DNA of 64,000 nt from Vulcanimicrobiota bacterium (GCA_019232905.1 JAFANA010000030.1:1-64000); one strand, 5' to 3'; counted from the first letter of the stretch, positions 48,575 through 57,806 are shown. Notes: generated from the sequence alone by a model not told the origin. Numbers and translations: made by a program.

Positions 48575-51076
48575 TCACTCGATCTCGGTCGGCTCTCCGG
48601 TAATACCTGTCACTAGCTCGGCTTGTTTGCCTAGGTTGGTAATGGCAATCACTTCGTCGCCTTCGCCCAGCCGCTGCAAGCGTACGCCCTTCGTCGAGCG
48701 TCCCGCTTTGCGGATGTCTTTCACGTTGAGGCGAATGACTTGGTTGCCGCTCGTGATCATCAAGACCTGATCTTCGGGCGAGACCATGATCTGATCGACG
48801 ACCTGACCGATGTCCTCGCGCTCGCGGGCAAAGGCTTTGACGCCCTTACCGCCGCGCGAAGTATGACGGTAGTCGTCAATCGGTGTCCGTTTGCCAAACG
48901 CTTGTGACGTTACGAGCAGCACTTCTTTGCGCTCGGGTTCGATGACGTCCATCGCGATGATCGTGTCACCGCCTTCGAGCGTCATCGCTTTCACGCCGCG
49001 CGCGTTGCGGCCCATCGGACGCACGTCTTTCTCGTTGAAGTGCACGGCCATGCCTTGGGCCGATGCGAGAATGATGTCGCGCGTGCCGTCGGACAAGTCG
49101 ACCGCGAGCAGCTCGTCACCCTCGTCGAGGTTGATGGCGTTCAGACCATTGCGGCGAACGTTCGCAAACTCGGTGAGCGGCGTCTTCTTGATCACGCCTT
49201 GCTTCGTGACCATGACCATATACCGTCCGTCCGTGAACTCGTGGATCGGGAACACCGCGGTGACCGCTTCGCCCGGCGGGAGCGTGAGCAGATTGACGAG
49301 CGCCGTTCCACGCGCCGTGCGCGTGGTGTCGGGAATCTCGTAGCCGCGCAAACGATACGCGCGCCCCTTGTTCGTGAAGAAGAGCACGTGATCGTGCGTC
49401 TTGGTCACGAAGAAGTTGCGCACGACGTCCTCGCGCTTCAAATTCGCGATGCCGGTGACGCCGCGTCCGCCGCGATTCTGCGTACGGAACGTGTCGACCG
49501 AGACGCGCTTGATATAGCCGCCGACCGTGTACGTCACGACGACGTCGACGTTCGGGACGAGCTGCTCCATCGAGATCTCGTCTTCAGCCGGATGCACTTC
49601 CGTGCGGCGATCGTCGCCGAAGCGCTTCTTCAGGTCGAGCGTTTCCGTCTTAACAATGTCGGCGATGCGGCGCGGACTCTTCAGAATGTCTTGCAACTCG
49701 GCAATCGTCTTGATCAGCTCCGCATACTCGTCCTCGATCTTTTGCCGTTCGAGTCCGACGAGCGTGCGCAGACGCATGTCGACGATCGCCTGCGATTGAA
49801 TGTCGGAGAGACCAAATCGCGACGAGAGCTTCGTCTTCGCTTCGTCGGTCGTCTGGCTGCCGCGCACGATCTCGATAACTTCATCGATATTGTCGAGCGC
49901 GATGCGGTAGCCTTCGAGCAGATGTGCGCGCTCTTCGGCTTTGCGCAAATCGTAACGCGTACGGCGCGTGACGACGTCTTTACGGTACGTGATGAAGTGC
50001 TCGAGCAGTTGCTTGAGCGTGAGGACTTGCGGCTCGAGCGCAGCCGATCCGTCGGGACGCGGTTCGCCGACCGGCACGAGCGCGAGCATGTTGAAGCCGA
50101 AGCTCGACTGCAGCGGCGTGTGCTTGAAGAGCTGATTGAGGACGACTTTCGGCGTCGCGCTCTTCTGCAGCTCGACGACGACGCGCATGCCTTTGCGATT
50201 GGACTCGTCGTGCAGGGCGGAAATGCCTTGAATACGCTTCTCCGCGTGCGCTTCGGCGATCGATTCGACGATGCGGCCTTTATACACCTGATACGGAATT
50301 TCCGTAATGATGATCTTATGTTTGCCGCGTTCTTCGATGATCTCGGCTTTGCCGCGCATCGTGATCGAGCCGCGTCCGGTCTTATACGCTTCGCGAATCG
50401 CTTCCGTGCCGAGAATCTCACCGCCGGTCGGGAAATCCGGGCCTTTGACGATATCGCAGAGTTCGTCGTCGGTGGCGTTCGGATTATCGATCAGCAGGGC
50501 AATGGCGTCGGAAATTTCGCCCAAGTTGTGCGGCGGAATGTTCGTCGCCATACCGACCGCGATACCGCTCGAACCATTGACGAGCAACTGCGGCAGTTTG
50601 CCGGGAAGAACGGTCGGCTCCGTGCCTTGGTTGTCGAAGTTTGCGACGAACGGAACCGTCTCTTTTTCGATGTCGATCAGCAGCTCGAGCGAAAGCCGCC
50701 CAAGACGCGCTTCCGTATAACGGTAGGCTGCCGGCGGATCGGGATCGATCGAGCCGAAGTTGCCGTGGCCGTCGACGAGCGGATAGCGCAGCGTAAAATC
50801 CTGAGCCATGCGCACGAGCGCGTCGTAGACGGAACTGTCACCGTGCGGGTGATAACTCTTGAGCACTTCGCCGATGATACCGGCGCATTTGCGGTGCTGC
50901 TTCGTGGGGTCCATCCCCATGTCGCGCATCGCGTAGAGGATGCGCCGCTGCACGGGCTTGAGACCATCGCGCACATCAGGCAGTGCACGGGACGCGATGA
51001 CGGACATCGCATAGGAGAGATAACTCTCCCGCATCTCGTCTTCGACGTTTACAGGTTGGACGATATCGTTATTCAA
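48575..51076 (-). CDS. gyrA: DNA gyrase subunit A
   Basis: An 833-residue type II topoisomerase subunit, starting at TTG. The catalytic tyrosine is Y120 in YRYTEARL. The quinolone region has [15 protein letters not shown] with S81 and D85 at the positions of E. coli S83 and D87 (wild-type, sensitive pattern). The C-terminal beta-pinwheel contains a GyrA box-like QNRGGRG, which marks it as GyrA rather than ParC. With GyrB it introduces negative supercoils. gyrB is not in the window. Confidence 0.97.
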   Translation of the reverse strand: MNNDIVQPVNVEDEMRESYLSYAMSVIASRALPDVRDGLKPVQRRILYAMRDMGMDPTKQHRKCAGIIGEVLKSYHPHGDSSVYDALVRMAQDFTLRYPLVDGHGNFGSIDPDPPAAYRYTEARLGRLSLELLIDIEKETVPFVANFDNQGTEPTVLPGKLPQLLVNGSSGIAVGMATNIPPHNLGEISDAIALLIDNPNATDDELCDIVKGPDFPTGGEILGTEAIREAYKTGRGSITMRGKAEIIEERGKHKIIITEIPYQVYKGRIVESIAEAHAEKRIQGISALHDESNRKGMRVVVELQKSATPKVVLNQLFKHTPLQSSFGFNMLALVPVGEPRPDGSAALEPQVLTLKQLLEHFITYRKDVVTRRTRYDLRKAEERAHLLEGYRIALDNIDEVIEIVRGSQTTDEAKTKLSSRFGLSDIQSQAIVDMRLRTLVGLERQKIEDEYAELIKTIAELQDILKSPRRIADIVKTETLDLKKRFGDDRRTEVHPAEDEISMEQLVPNVDVVVTYTVGGYIKRVSVDTFRTQNRGGRGVTGIANLKREDVVRNFFVTKTHDHVLFFTNKGRAYRLRGYEIPDTTRTARGTALVNLLTLPPGEAVTAVFPIHEFTDGRYMVMVTKQGVIKKTPLTEFANVRRNGLNAINLDEGDELLAVDLSDGTRDIILASAQGMAVHFNEKDVRPMGRNARGVKAMTLEGGDTIIAMDVIEPERKEVLLVTSQAFGKRTPIDDYRHTSRGGKGVKAFAREREDIGQVVDQIMVSPEDQVLMITSGNQVIRLNVKDIRKAGRSTKGVRLQRLGEGDEVIAITNLGKQAELVTGITGEPTEIE

Positions 51077-51145
51077 TTTGCTTCGCTAGACACAAAGAAT
51101 GAGGGGCCCGGAATCGGCCCCCGCTTTCTTTAGTATATACGCCGT

Positions 51146-51523
51146 CTAGGGTGCGTCTTCCCACACGGGGATGCCCTCATCGTCGACGCCGTCCACCGCG
51201 AAGCCGTCATCGAAAGCGATCGCCCCCTCGGGCAAGGACTCCGGCGGACCGGTCAAAGCGGATGCAAAGCTCTCGTCCTCGACAACCGGCGCTTCATTGA
51301 AGACCGGGTCATTGAAGACCGGTTCGTCGGCAAAAAAGTTGACGGCGGCCCGCGGCGGCGGCGGTTCCGGTGCATCAAACGCCGGTACCGGTGCAAAACC
51401 GGGCGGGGCCTCTGGAATAGCTTCTCCGATCCGCGCCTTCGCCGCACGCGCGGCAGTTTGGATCAGCGCGAGATGATCGGCAACGGACTGACGGAGTTCT
51501 GCTGCGAAATCGCCGCTCGACAT
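51146..51523 (-). CDS. Hypothetical acidic Pro-rich protein
   Basis: A 125-residue protein that I do not recognise. The N-terminal 45 residues (SGDFAAELRQSVADHLALIQTAARAAKARIGEA, in parts) look like an amphipathic helix. The rest is acidic and proline-rich, with a partial repeat (DEPVFNDPVFNEAPVVEDE), and probably disordered. Its ATG shares bases with the divergent tsaE start (CATG at 51521-51524). Upstream codons of the longer frame lie inside tsaE and are rejected. Confidence 0.55.
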   Translation of the reverse strand: MSSGDFAAELRQSVADHLALIQTAARAAKARIGEAIPEAPPGFAPVPAFDAPEPPPPRAAVNFFADEPVFNDPVFNEAPVVEDESFASALTGPPESLPEGAIAFDDGFAVDGVDDEGIPVWEDAP

Positions 51524-51953
51524 GCCCGATGAATTCGCCGCAGCAAGCGAGCAGACTTTCGAAACCCAGCAAGCGTTCGAAAACTTTGCGAGCGGCTTTG
51601 CCGCCGGACTGCGTCCCGGCGACGTCGTCGCGCTTTCCGGCGAGCTTGGAGCGGGGAAGACCACGTTCGTGCGCGCTGCAGTGCGCGCGCGGCACGGCGA
51701 GGATCAAACGTCGAGCCCGACGTTCACCTTCTGGCACCGCTATCACGGAGATCCGCCGATCGACCATCTCGATCTCTATCGAATCCACGATCCCGGCGAG
51801 CTTGCGGAACTCGGACTCGACGAGGCGTTCGACGGGACGTCGATCGCGTTCGTCGAGTGGTGGACGCACGCGCCGGATTTGCTGCCGCAACATCGCTACG
51901 AGGTGACGATTGCCGGCGCGGGCGACGGCCCGCGAACGGTGACGGTGCGATGA
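51522..51953 (+). CDS. tsaE: tRNA t6A biosynthesis ATPase TsaE
   Basis: A 143-residue ATPase. Walker A is SGELGAGKTTFVRA near residue 40, the switch region has TSSPTFTFWHRY and a Walker B-like DHLDLYRI. With TsaB and TsaD it makes threonylcarbamoyladenosine at A37 of ANN-decoding tRNAs. It starts the tsaE-tsaB-rimI-yqeK-rsfS operon; tsaD is not here. The ATG shares its first bases with the start of the divergent hypothetical gene. Its stop overlaps tsaB as ATGA. Confidence 0.92.
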   Translation: MPDEFAAASEQTFETQQAFENFASGFAAGLRPGDVVALSGELGAGKTTFVRAAVRARHGEDQTSSPTFTFWHRYHGDPPIDHLDLYRIHDPGELAELGLDEAFDGTSIAFVEWWTHAPDLLPQHRYEVTIAGAGDGPRTVTVR

Positions 51954-52621
51954 TCGTCCTCGGCCTCGATGGCGCGCTCGGCGGATTCTCGGCAAGTATC
52001 GCCGTCGATGACGCCGTCGTCGCAACGATCTCGATTGCCGGAAACGTCGCGCTCGAGGCGGGCCTCGGTGCCGTGCGCGAGCTGCTCGACGGCGCGCACT
52101 ACGAACCGTCGCAGCTGAATCGCATTGCAGTCGGCGTGGGCCCGGGCAGCTTCACGGGGTTGCGGATCACGATTGCATACGCCAAGTCGCTGGCACAGGC
52201 ATGGCGCATTCCGCTGGCGGGAATTTCTTCGTTCGACGCGTTGGAATACGGGCGCAGTGCTGAACGAGCGCTCACCGTCGTCGTAGGACGTCCTGGTATC
52301 ATCTCCGCGCGTTATCGTGACGGTTCCGCGCAACGGCGTGCCTCCGGCAAAGCAAGCGACGTGCTCGCGAACATTCTACCGCGCGTGGACGAACGGACGC
52401 TGCCGGTTCTCGGCGCCCCGGAGGACGTGTTCGCGTATCTCGCCGAAGGCGGTTTCATCGTGGAACCGCGCTCGCCGATCGTGACGCCACCCGCCGCTGC
52501 TATAGCGCTTGCGGGCGTTCATGCACGCGCCGCCGCAAGCATTCACGAAGTGCGCGCCGACTACGGCGAAGCGCCCGCAGCACACGTCCCGACGTTTCGA
52601 CCTACGGACCGCAAACGGTGA
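51950..52621 (+). CDS. tsaB: TsaB, t6A biosynthesis scaffold protein
   Basis: A 223-residue ASKHA-fold protein without catalysis of its own. IAVGVGPGSFTGLRITIAYAKSLAQA near residue 60 is the family signature. The N-terminus IVLGLDGALGGFSASIAVDD matches normal TsaB except that the usual DTS is DGA. TsaB binds TsaD and TsaE. ATGA overlap with tsaE and GTGA overlap with rimI show coupling. Confidence 0.92.
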   Translation: MIVLGLDGALGGFSASIAVDDAVVATISIAGNVALEAGLGAVRELLDGAHYEPSQLNRIAVGVGPGSFTGLRITIAYAKSLAQAWRIPLAGISSFDALEYGRSAERALTVVVGRPGIISARYRDGSAQRRASGKASDVLANILPRVDERTLPVLGAPEDVFAYLAEGGFIVEPRSPIVTPPAAAIALAGVHARAAASIHEVRADYGEAPAAHVPTFRPTDRKR

Positions 52622-53154
52622 AAGCCGAACTCACGCCGTCCTCCGCCGGCACCCCTGGGCGCATGGAAATTGTGCCGATGACCGCGAGCGATATTTCTGA
52701 AGTTTTGCGTATCGAACGCGCTTCGTTTTCAACGACGTGGCCCTCCGATGCGTTTTATAACGAACTCACCACCAATAAGCTTGCGCATTATTACGTCGGC
52801 CGCATCGACGGCAAAATCATCGCGTACGGCGGCATCTGGGTAATCTTCGAGGATTCGCACATTACGACGATCGCGGTCGATCCCGCATTTCGCGGGAAAA
52901 AATACGGCGAAGTGATGCTGCTCAAACTGATCGACGAAGCGATCGCCCGCGGCGCCGCGTGGATGACGCTCGAAGTACGCGAAAGCAACGTCTCCGCTCA
53001 ACAGCTGTATCGTAAATACGGATTTACCACGGTCACGACGCGCAAGGGCTACTACAGCGACAACAACGAGAACGCGCTCGTCATGTGGGCCGGCAACTTG
53101 AAGGGCGAACTTTATCACGCCCGCCTTTCCGCGCTACGCACGCGGTTTCTATAG
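52618..53154 (+). CDS. rimI: Ribosomal-protein alanine acetyltransferase RimI
   Basis: A 178-residue GNAT protein starting at GTG in a GTGA overlap with tsaB; an ATG at 52663 would also fit the family N-terminus (MEIVPMTASDISEVLRIE). Acetyl-CoA binding is shown by IAVDPAFRGKKYGEVMLLKLIDEA, then LEVRESNVSAQQLYRKYGF. RimI acetylates the N-terminus of ribosomal protein S18. The tsaB-rimI neighbourhood is common across bacteria. Confidence 0.93.
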   Translation: MKAELTPSSAGTPGRMEIVPMTASDISEVLRIERASFSTTWPSDAFYNELTTNKLAHYYVGRIDGKIIAYGGIWVIFEDSHITTIAVDPAFRGKKYGEVMLLKLIDEAIARGAAWMTLEVRESNVSAQQLYRKYGFTTVTTRKGYYSDNNENALVMWAGNLKGELYHARLSALRTRFL

Positions 53155-53166
53155 CGGAGCGACGTT

Positions 53167-53754
53167 CTGCACTTTACCGTCCTTGCGCGCCGCGTTCGCG
53201 AACATCTCGGTCAAGGTCACCGGTACGAACACGTCGTGCGCGTCGCGCGTTGCGCCGACGTTCTCGCGCAGATCCACGGCGCCGACCCGCGCAAGGCGCG
53301 CCTTGCCGGAATGCTCCACGATCTCGCGCGGCTCTACCCTGCGAAACGGTTAATCGATGAATGCGAGTTGCGCGGAATGCCGATCGACGCGTTCGAACGG
53401 GAGAACCCGATCGTGCTCCACGCGCGCCTCGGCGCGTCGCTCGCGCAAGAGAGTTTCGCGGTACACGATCCCGCGGTGCTTTCCGCGATCGAAAAACACA
53501 CAGTCGCCGCGGCGGTAATGTCGCCGCTTGATTGCGTGGTGTATCTTGCCGATGGCCTCGAGCCGGGTCGCAAGTTTGCGGAACGCGAGGCGCTTTGGCG
53601 CCTAGCGTGCACCGATTTGCACGCCGCAATGCGCGCGACGCTCGCGCATTCTTTAGGGTATTTGGAACGGGAGGGGATTTCAGCCGCTCCCCAGACACTA
53701 GCAGCCGCCAAGACCTTCGGCTTGGCAGAGGGGGTTTCGACATCGCTGAACTGA
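53167..53754 (+). CDS. yqeK: YqeK-type HD-domain Ap4A hydrolase
   Basis: About 195 residues. The HD-domain motifs are complete: HRYEHVVRVAR, AGMLHDLARLYP, VLHARLGA, EKHT and YLADGLEPGR. YqeK hydrolyses diadenosine tetraphosphate to ADP. A GTG at 53236 would cut off the first histidine motif, and no ATG, GTG or TTG is available upstream in frame. A CTG at 53167 has GGAG (53156-53159) exactly seven bases before it and gives the normal N-terminus. I therefore annotate a CTG start. The end overlaps rsfS. Confidence 0.88.
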   Translation: MHFTVLARRVREHLGQGHRYEHVVRVARCADVLAQIHGADPRKARLAGMLHDLARLYPAKRLIDECELRGMPIDAFERENPIVLHARLGASLAQESFAVHDPAVLSAIEKHTVAAAVMSPLDCVVYLADGLEPGRKFAEREALWRLACTDLHAAMRATLAHSLGYLEREGISAAPQTLAAAKTFGLAEGVSTSLN

Positions 53755-54083
53755 TCGACGTCGTCCGCGACGCCGCGCTCGATCGCAAGGGCGAAGACTT
53801 TACAACCATCGACGTGAGCGGACGCACGATTCTTGCGGACACGTTTGCGCTCATCACGGGACGGTCGAAGATCCAAACGCGCGCGATTTCCGACGCGATC
53901 GTCGATCGCGCCGAAGCCGAAGGCTTCCCGGTCACGCGAGTCGAGGGATACAATGAAGGCACGTGGATCCTGATCGATCTCGGTCACGTGATCGTCCACG
54001 TCTTTACCGCGGACCAGCGCCAGTTCTACAATCTCGAACGCCTATGGGCCGAAGTCGAGAAGCGGCAGGCGCAGTCATCGTGA
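53742..54083 (+). CDS. rsfS: Ribosomal silencing factor RsfS
   Basis: A 113-residue protein. DRKGEDFTTIDVSGRTILADTFALITG and GTWILIDLGHVIVHVFTADQRQFYNLERLW (in parts) are the RsfS signatures. It binds ribosomal protein L14 and keeps subunits apart in starvation. The reading frame has no ATG, GTG or TTG near the family N-terminus. ATC at 53742 lies seven bases after AGAGGGGG (53727-53734); CTG at 53751 overlaps the yqeK stop but is 16 bases from that site. A frameshift from yqeK is a less likely alternative. It overlaps the next small gene as GTGA. Confidence 0.86.
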   Translation: MAELIDVVRDAALDRKGEDFTTIDVSGRTILADTFALITGRSKIQTRAISDAIVDRAEAEGFPVTRVEGYNEGTWILIDLGHVIVHVFTADQRQFYNLERLWAEVEKRQAQSS

Positions 54084-54220
54084 AGAAGCGTCGCCGCGAG
54101 GAGTACCGGCCGAAACCTTCCGCTGCCGGGTTTTGGAAGCGACTGGCTATTTGGATTTTCATCTTCCTCTTTATCTTCAGCGTGGCCGGCGGCGTGATCG
54201 CCTTTAGCATCAGCCGCTGA
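54080..54220 (+). CDS. Small basic single-pass membrane protein (46 aa)
   Basis: Starts at GTG in a GTGA overlap with the rsfS stop. It has a very basic N-terminus (KKRRREEYRPKPSAAG) and one membrane segment (LAIWIFIFLFIFSVAGGVIAF). The shape is that of the first part of LytR-CpsA-Psr proteins, which often follow yqeK/rsfS, but the extracellular catalytic domain is absent and there is no continuation in another frame. Either it is a genuine microprotein or a remnant. Confidence 0.6.
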   Translation: MKKRRREEYRPKPSAAGFWKRLAIWIFIFLFIFSVAGGVIAFSISR

Positions 54221-54271
54221 AACTCGGCCCGGATCCGGCGATACTACCCCTCGGAGGATAACGAACTCAGC

Positions 54272-55318
54272 ATGAAACGTTTGGCCGCATTGGCCGCCAT
54301 CGTGCTCGCAGTCGCGATGAACGCGCTGCCGGCAGCCGCCGCGCAATTCGTTCAGGATGGCGCCGGAATGTTCTCGTCTGCGACCGTGTCGCAGCTCGAT
54401 ACGCAAATCGGGAACTTCAACGCGCAGACGCAGAAAGAGGTCGTCGTCGTCACGGTTCCGTCACTCAACGGTGAGACCGTGCAGAACGCCGCGCAAACGG
54501 TGTTTAGCGAACAGGGCATCAACGGCGTCCTGATTTTCATCGCCAAAGCGGAGCGCAAAGATATCATTGTGCCGGGACGCTCGACCGCGCAGTTCTTTCC
54601 CGCCTCGACGACCACGTCGATCCGCGAGCAGATGGAATCATCGTTCCGCAACGGCGATTTCGACGGCGGAATCACGACCGCGGTCAATTCGATTCTCGAC
54701 GTGTTCCGCTCGCATCTCAATAGCGCACCGGGCAATGCAAACGCTTACGGACGCAACTATCCCGCGCCGGCTTATCAACGTCCGGTCGCAACAAGAAATG
54801 GAATACATCTTTCGATGTTTGTGTGGATTGTTCTCATCATCGTCGGCTTCTTGATCATTCGCTCGATCTTCCGCTCGATGAGCGGGCCGCGCTACTACGG
54901 CGGCGGCCCAGGCGCCGGACCCGTCGGGGGACCGGGCTATGGTCCCGGGCCCGGTTACGGCGGTTATGGGGGCGGCCCCGGCTATTACGGCGGCGGCGGA
55001 GGCGGCTTCTGGAGCGGGTTGCTCGGCGGCCTCGGCGGCGCATGGCTCGGAAACGAGATGTTCAATCGCGGCGGTGCCGGCGGTTATGTAGACCCGAACG
55101 TCGCAGGCGGCGGCGTTGCGCCGGTCGATCAAGGCGGCGGCTGGGGTGGAAACGCACCGGATGCCGGCGGCTGGGGCAACGACGCGGGTCAAGCCGACAT
55201 GGGTTCGTCGAGCGCCGGTGATTGGGGCGGCGGCGGATTCGGCGGCGGCGGGGACTTCGGCGGAGGCGGCGGCGGCGATTTCGGCGGCGGCGGAGGCGAC
55301 TCCGGCGGCGGCTGGTAG
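54272..55318 (+). CDS. TPM-domain membrane protein with Gly-rich tail
   Basis: A 348-residue protein. A signal peptide (RLAALAAIVLAVAMNALPAAAA) precedes a TPM domain (residues 25-160) with FVQDGAGMFSSATVSQLDTQI and VLIFIAKAERKDIIVPG. One membrane segment (MFVWIVLIIVGFLIIRSIF) is followed by about 140 residues very rich in Gly, Tyr and Asp. TPM domains are found in periplasmic or membrane proteins linked to photosystem or respiratory repair; the role here is unknown. The tail is probably disordered. A palindromic repeat follows its stop. Confidence 0.82.
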   Translation: MKRLAALAAIVLAVAMNALPAAAAQFVQDGAGMFSSATVSQLDTQIGNFNAQTQKEVVVVTVPSLNGETVQNAAQTVFSEQGINGVLIFIAKAERKDIIVPGRSTAQFFPASTTTSIREQMESSFRNGDFDGGITTAVNSILDVFRSHLNSAPGNANAYGRNYPAPAYQRPVATRNGIHLSMFVWIVLIIVGFLIIRSIFRSMSGPRYYGGGPGAGPVGGPGYGPGPGYGGYGGGPGYYGGGGGGFWSGLLGGLGGAWLGNEMFNRGGAGGYVDPNVAGGGVAPVDQGGGWGGNAPDAGGWGNDAGQADMGSSSAGDWGGGGFGGGGDFGGGGGGDFGGGGGDSGGGW

Positions 55319-55320
55319 CC

Positions 55321-55445
55321 GTGTCATCCTGAACGCAGCGAAGCGCAGTTGAACGATCGCTACGAACAAAAAGCCCGGCGAAATGTCGTCGGGCTTTTGA
55401 TTTGAGGCGATCCTTCAACGCGCTTCGCTTCGTTCAGGATGACAC
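55321..55445. repeat. Palindromic intergenic repeat, copy 1
   Basis: A 125-base element flanked by a perfect 15-base inverted repeat, GTGTCATCCTGAACG (55321-55335) and CGTTCAGGATGACAC (55431-55445). Further inside, AGCGAAGCGC faces GCGCTTCGCT. A terminator hairpin sits in the centre. Two related copies lie at 57702-57806 and 62388-62529. Confidence 0.88.
55369..55398 (+). terminator. Terminator hairpin in repeat copy 1
   Basis: AAAAGCCCG (55369-55377) pairs with CGGGCTTTT (55390-55398). The U-tract is the second arm of the stem, as in bidirectional intrinsic terminators. It ends the TPM gene and precedes the prolyl oligopeptidase gene. Confidence 0.75.
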
Positions 55446-55471
55446 GGTGGGGGACGCGAACGTTCGTTTTT

Positions 55472-57697
55472 ATGATAAAGACACCGCTGTTTCTTAGCGT
55501 CGTCGCTTCTGCACTTCTTGCAGCGACGGGCGCGGGTCTCGCTCAACAAAACTTTCCACCATCACCTCCGCCGCTGCCTTCGCCTTCGCCGGTCAGCGAC
55601 ACGTATTTCGGAACGACGGTTACCGACCCGTATCGCTTCATGGAAAACATGAGCGACCCGACGGTCGTCAATTTCTTCAAAGAACAAAACGCCTACACGC
55701 GTTCGGTACTCGGAGCACTCGGACCGGCGCGCGATCAGCTCTTCAATCGCATTTCGGCGCTCGATAAAACGGTTCCGACCGTTGCCGATTTACAGATCGC
55801 CGGCGCTTATTATTACTACTTAAAGCAAGAGCCGACGGCAAACTCTGCCAAGCTCTACGTCCGGCGTCGCAGCGGCGGAGCGGAACGCATTCTCGTCGAT
55901 CCCGATCGACTTGCGGCCGCGAATTCCGGCAAGCACTATACGATCAACTACTTCACGCCGTCGATCGACGGCTCGTACGTCGCGTACGGCATCTCGGAAG
56001 GCGGCTCGGAAAACGCCGTCATTCACGTCGTGAGCGTCACGGGACGTCAACTGCCTGACTCGATCGATCGTTCGCTCTTCGTGGGCGTGACGAGTTGGCT
56101 TCCCGACGGAAAATCGTTTTACTACGTGCGTTTCCCGGAATTGAAGCCGGGTGAGCCGGAGACGATGAAGGAGACGCGCGCCGTCAATTATCTCCACGTG
56201 CTGGGCCGCGATCCGTCGAAAGACCCTGCCGTTTTCGGCTACGACGTGAATCCATCGGTGCACTTCGAGCTCACCGATTTTCCTATCGTTCAGTATTCCG
56301 AGGCGACGCACCGCACGTACGGCGTCATCGTTCATGGCGTGAAGAACGAATTCGATGCGTACCTTGCAACGTCGCCGGCGATGTCGCCCGGTACGAGTTG
56401 GAAGCAAATCGCGAATACCGGCGACGACGTGACGAGCATCACCGATGCCGGTGAAACGATTTATTTTCTGACGCACAAAGACGCGTCGACGTTCAAAGTT
56501 GTTGCGAGCACGTTTGCATCTCCGGACATCAATTCGGGACACGTGGTGATCCCGGCGAGCAAAGAAGTCATCGAATCGCTCAGCCCCGCTTCCGATGGTC
56601 TGTACGTGCAGTCACGCGAAGGCGGGTTCGGCCGCGTTCGCAAGTACGTGCTCACTCCAAACGGCATGCTCACCGGAAAAGCGGTCATCGCATCGCTCCC
56701 GTTCCAGGGTACGGTGGCCGGCATGCAAACGGATCCGACGGTTCCCGGCGCTGTTTTCTCGCTGACGTCATGGACGCGTTCGTCGCAAATTTACCGTGTG
56801 AATCCGACCGGAACGATCACAAACACGAATCTCAAGCCGTTGGCACCGGTCGACATGTCGGCGTATACGTCGAGTGAAGTCGAAGCGAAAAGCCAAGACG
56901 GCACGATGGTGCCGCTCTCGATCGTCTATAAGAAAGGGCTTACGCTCGACGGTTCGCATTCGACCTACCTCGAGGGTTACGGCTCGTACGGCATCGTCAT
57001 CAACCCGTCGTTCAGCACAACGCGCCTTGCATGGCTCGAACGCGGCGGCGTGTTCGCCGTCTGTCACGTGCGCGGCAGCGGCTGGTTCGGTGAAGATTGG
57101 CACCGTGCCGGGATGATCGCGACGAAGCACCATACGTGGGAAGACTTCATCGCCTGCGGACAATACTTGATCGATCACAAGTATACGTCGTCGGAACATC
57201 TCGCCGGTGAAGGTACGAGCGCAGGCGGCATTACGATCGGGCGCGCCATTACGTCGCGCCCCGATCTCTTCGTCGCCGCGCTCGACGTCGTCGGCGAGAG
57301 CAACGCGCTGCGCTCCGAGTTCACGCCGAACGGGCCACCGAACGTTCCCGAGTTCGGCACGGTGAAGGATGAAACGGGATTCAAAGCGCTTGCTGATATG
57401 GATGCGTATCAGCACGTCGTAAAAGGCACGAAATATCCGGCGGTGATGCTGATCACCGGATACAACGACCCGCGCGTGTCATCGTGGGAACTGGCGAAGA
57501 TGACCGCGGCGCTGCAAGCGGCGACGACGAGCGGACGGCCGATTCTTCTTCGCGTCGACTACGACGCGGGACACGGATTCCTCGCCGCGTCTCGTAAGCA
57601 GAGCGAAGAATTGCTCACGGATGAATACTCGTTCTTACTGTGGCAAACCGGCGACCCTGCATTCGCGTCAGTCCCGAGTTCCGTATTCAAGTACTAA
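55472..57697 (+). CDS. Exported prolyl oligopeptidase (S9A family)
   Basis: A 741-residue serine peptidase. The signal peptide is LFLSVVASALLAATGAGLA, and PPSPPPLPSPSPVSDTYFG leads into a seven-blade propeller. The C-terminal alpha/beta-hydrolase has the nucleophile in GEGTSAGGITIG, the aspartate in TGYNDPRVSSWE and the histidine in DAGHGFLAAS. It cleaves proline-containing peptides in the periplasm. The ATG at 55472 is preferred because the signal follows it directly. It starts about 27 bases after repeat copy 1. Confidence 0.92.
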   Translation: MIKTPLFLSVVASALLAATGAGLAQQNFPPSPPPLPSPSPVSDTYFGTTVTDPYRFMENMSDPTVVNFFKEQNAYTRSVLGALGPARDQLFNRISALDKTVPTVADLQIAGAYYYYLKQEPTANSAKLYVRRRSGGAERILVDPDRLAAANSGKHYTINYFTPSIDGSYVAYGISEGGSENAVIHVVSVTGRQLPDSIDRSLFVGVTSWLPDGKSFYYVRFPELKPGEPETMKETRAVNYLHVLGRDPSKDPAVFGYDVNPSVHFELTDFPIVQYSEATHRTYGVIVHGVKNEFDAYLATSPAMSPGTSWKQIANTGDDVTSITDAGETIYFLTHKDASTFKVVASTFASPDINSGHVVIPASKEVIESLSPASDGLYVQSREGGFGRVRKYVLTPNGMLTGKAVIASLPFQGTVAGMQTDPTVPGAVFSLTSWTRSSQIYRVNPTGTITNTNLKPLAPVDMSAYTSSEVEAKSQDGTMVPLSIVYKKGLTLDGSHSTYLEGYGSYGIVINPSFSTTRLAWLERGGVFAVCHVRGSGWFGEDWHRAGMIATKHHTWEDFIACGQYLIDHKYTSSEHLAGEGTSAGGITIGRAITSRPDLFVAALDVVGESNALRSEFTPNGPPNVPEFGTVKDETGFKALADMDAYQHVVKGTKYPAVMLITGYNDPRVSSWELAKMTAALQAATTSGRPILLRVDYDAGHGFLAASRKQSEELLTDEYSFLLWQTGDPAFASVPSSVFKY

Positions 57698-57701
57698 CCT
57701 C

Positions 57702-57806
57702 GTGTCGTCCTGAGCGGAGTCGAAGGAGGGCAACGCGACAAAAGCCCGGCGAGATCTCGTCGGGCTTTTTGTTCGTTACGATCCGTCGGCAAGCTCAGGA
57801 TGACAC
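57702..57806. repeat. Palindromic intergenic repeat, copy 2
   Basis: Outer arms GTGTCGTCCTGAGC (57702-57715) and GCTCAGGATGACAC (57793-57806) are inverted with one G-T mismatch. A terminator hairpin lies in the centre. The right arm includes the last codons and stop of the convergent Lrp gene, so the repeat is not strictly intergenic. Confidence 0.85.
57740..57770. terminator. Bidirectional terminator in repeat copy 2
   Basis: AAAAGCCCG (57740-57748) pairs with CGGGCTTTT (57761-57769), with a T-run on the plus side and an A-run (T-run on minus) on the other. It separates two convergent genes. Confidence 0.78.

Noticed and set aside
48575-51076. parC rather than gyrA
   Set aside because: A GyrA box-like QNRGGRG and a full C-terminal pinwheel are present, which mark gyrase A.
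49040-51133. A 697-residue open frame antisense to gyrA, and other long antisense frames (12038-13843, 36300-37544, 15343-16530)
   Set aside because: They lie entirely on the other strand of well-recognised genes, have Arg/Asp/His-rich compositions typical of antisense GC-rich codons, and show no family motifs.
53727-53754. Programmed -1 frameshift joining yqeK and rsfS
   Set aside because: The GGGGGTTTC run is not a standard X-XXY-YYZ heptamer in the yqeK frame and no downstream stimulator is apparent. An ATC start with a good ribosome site explains the data more simply, though not conclusively.
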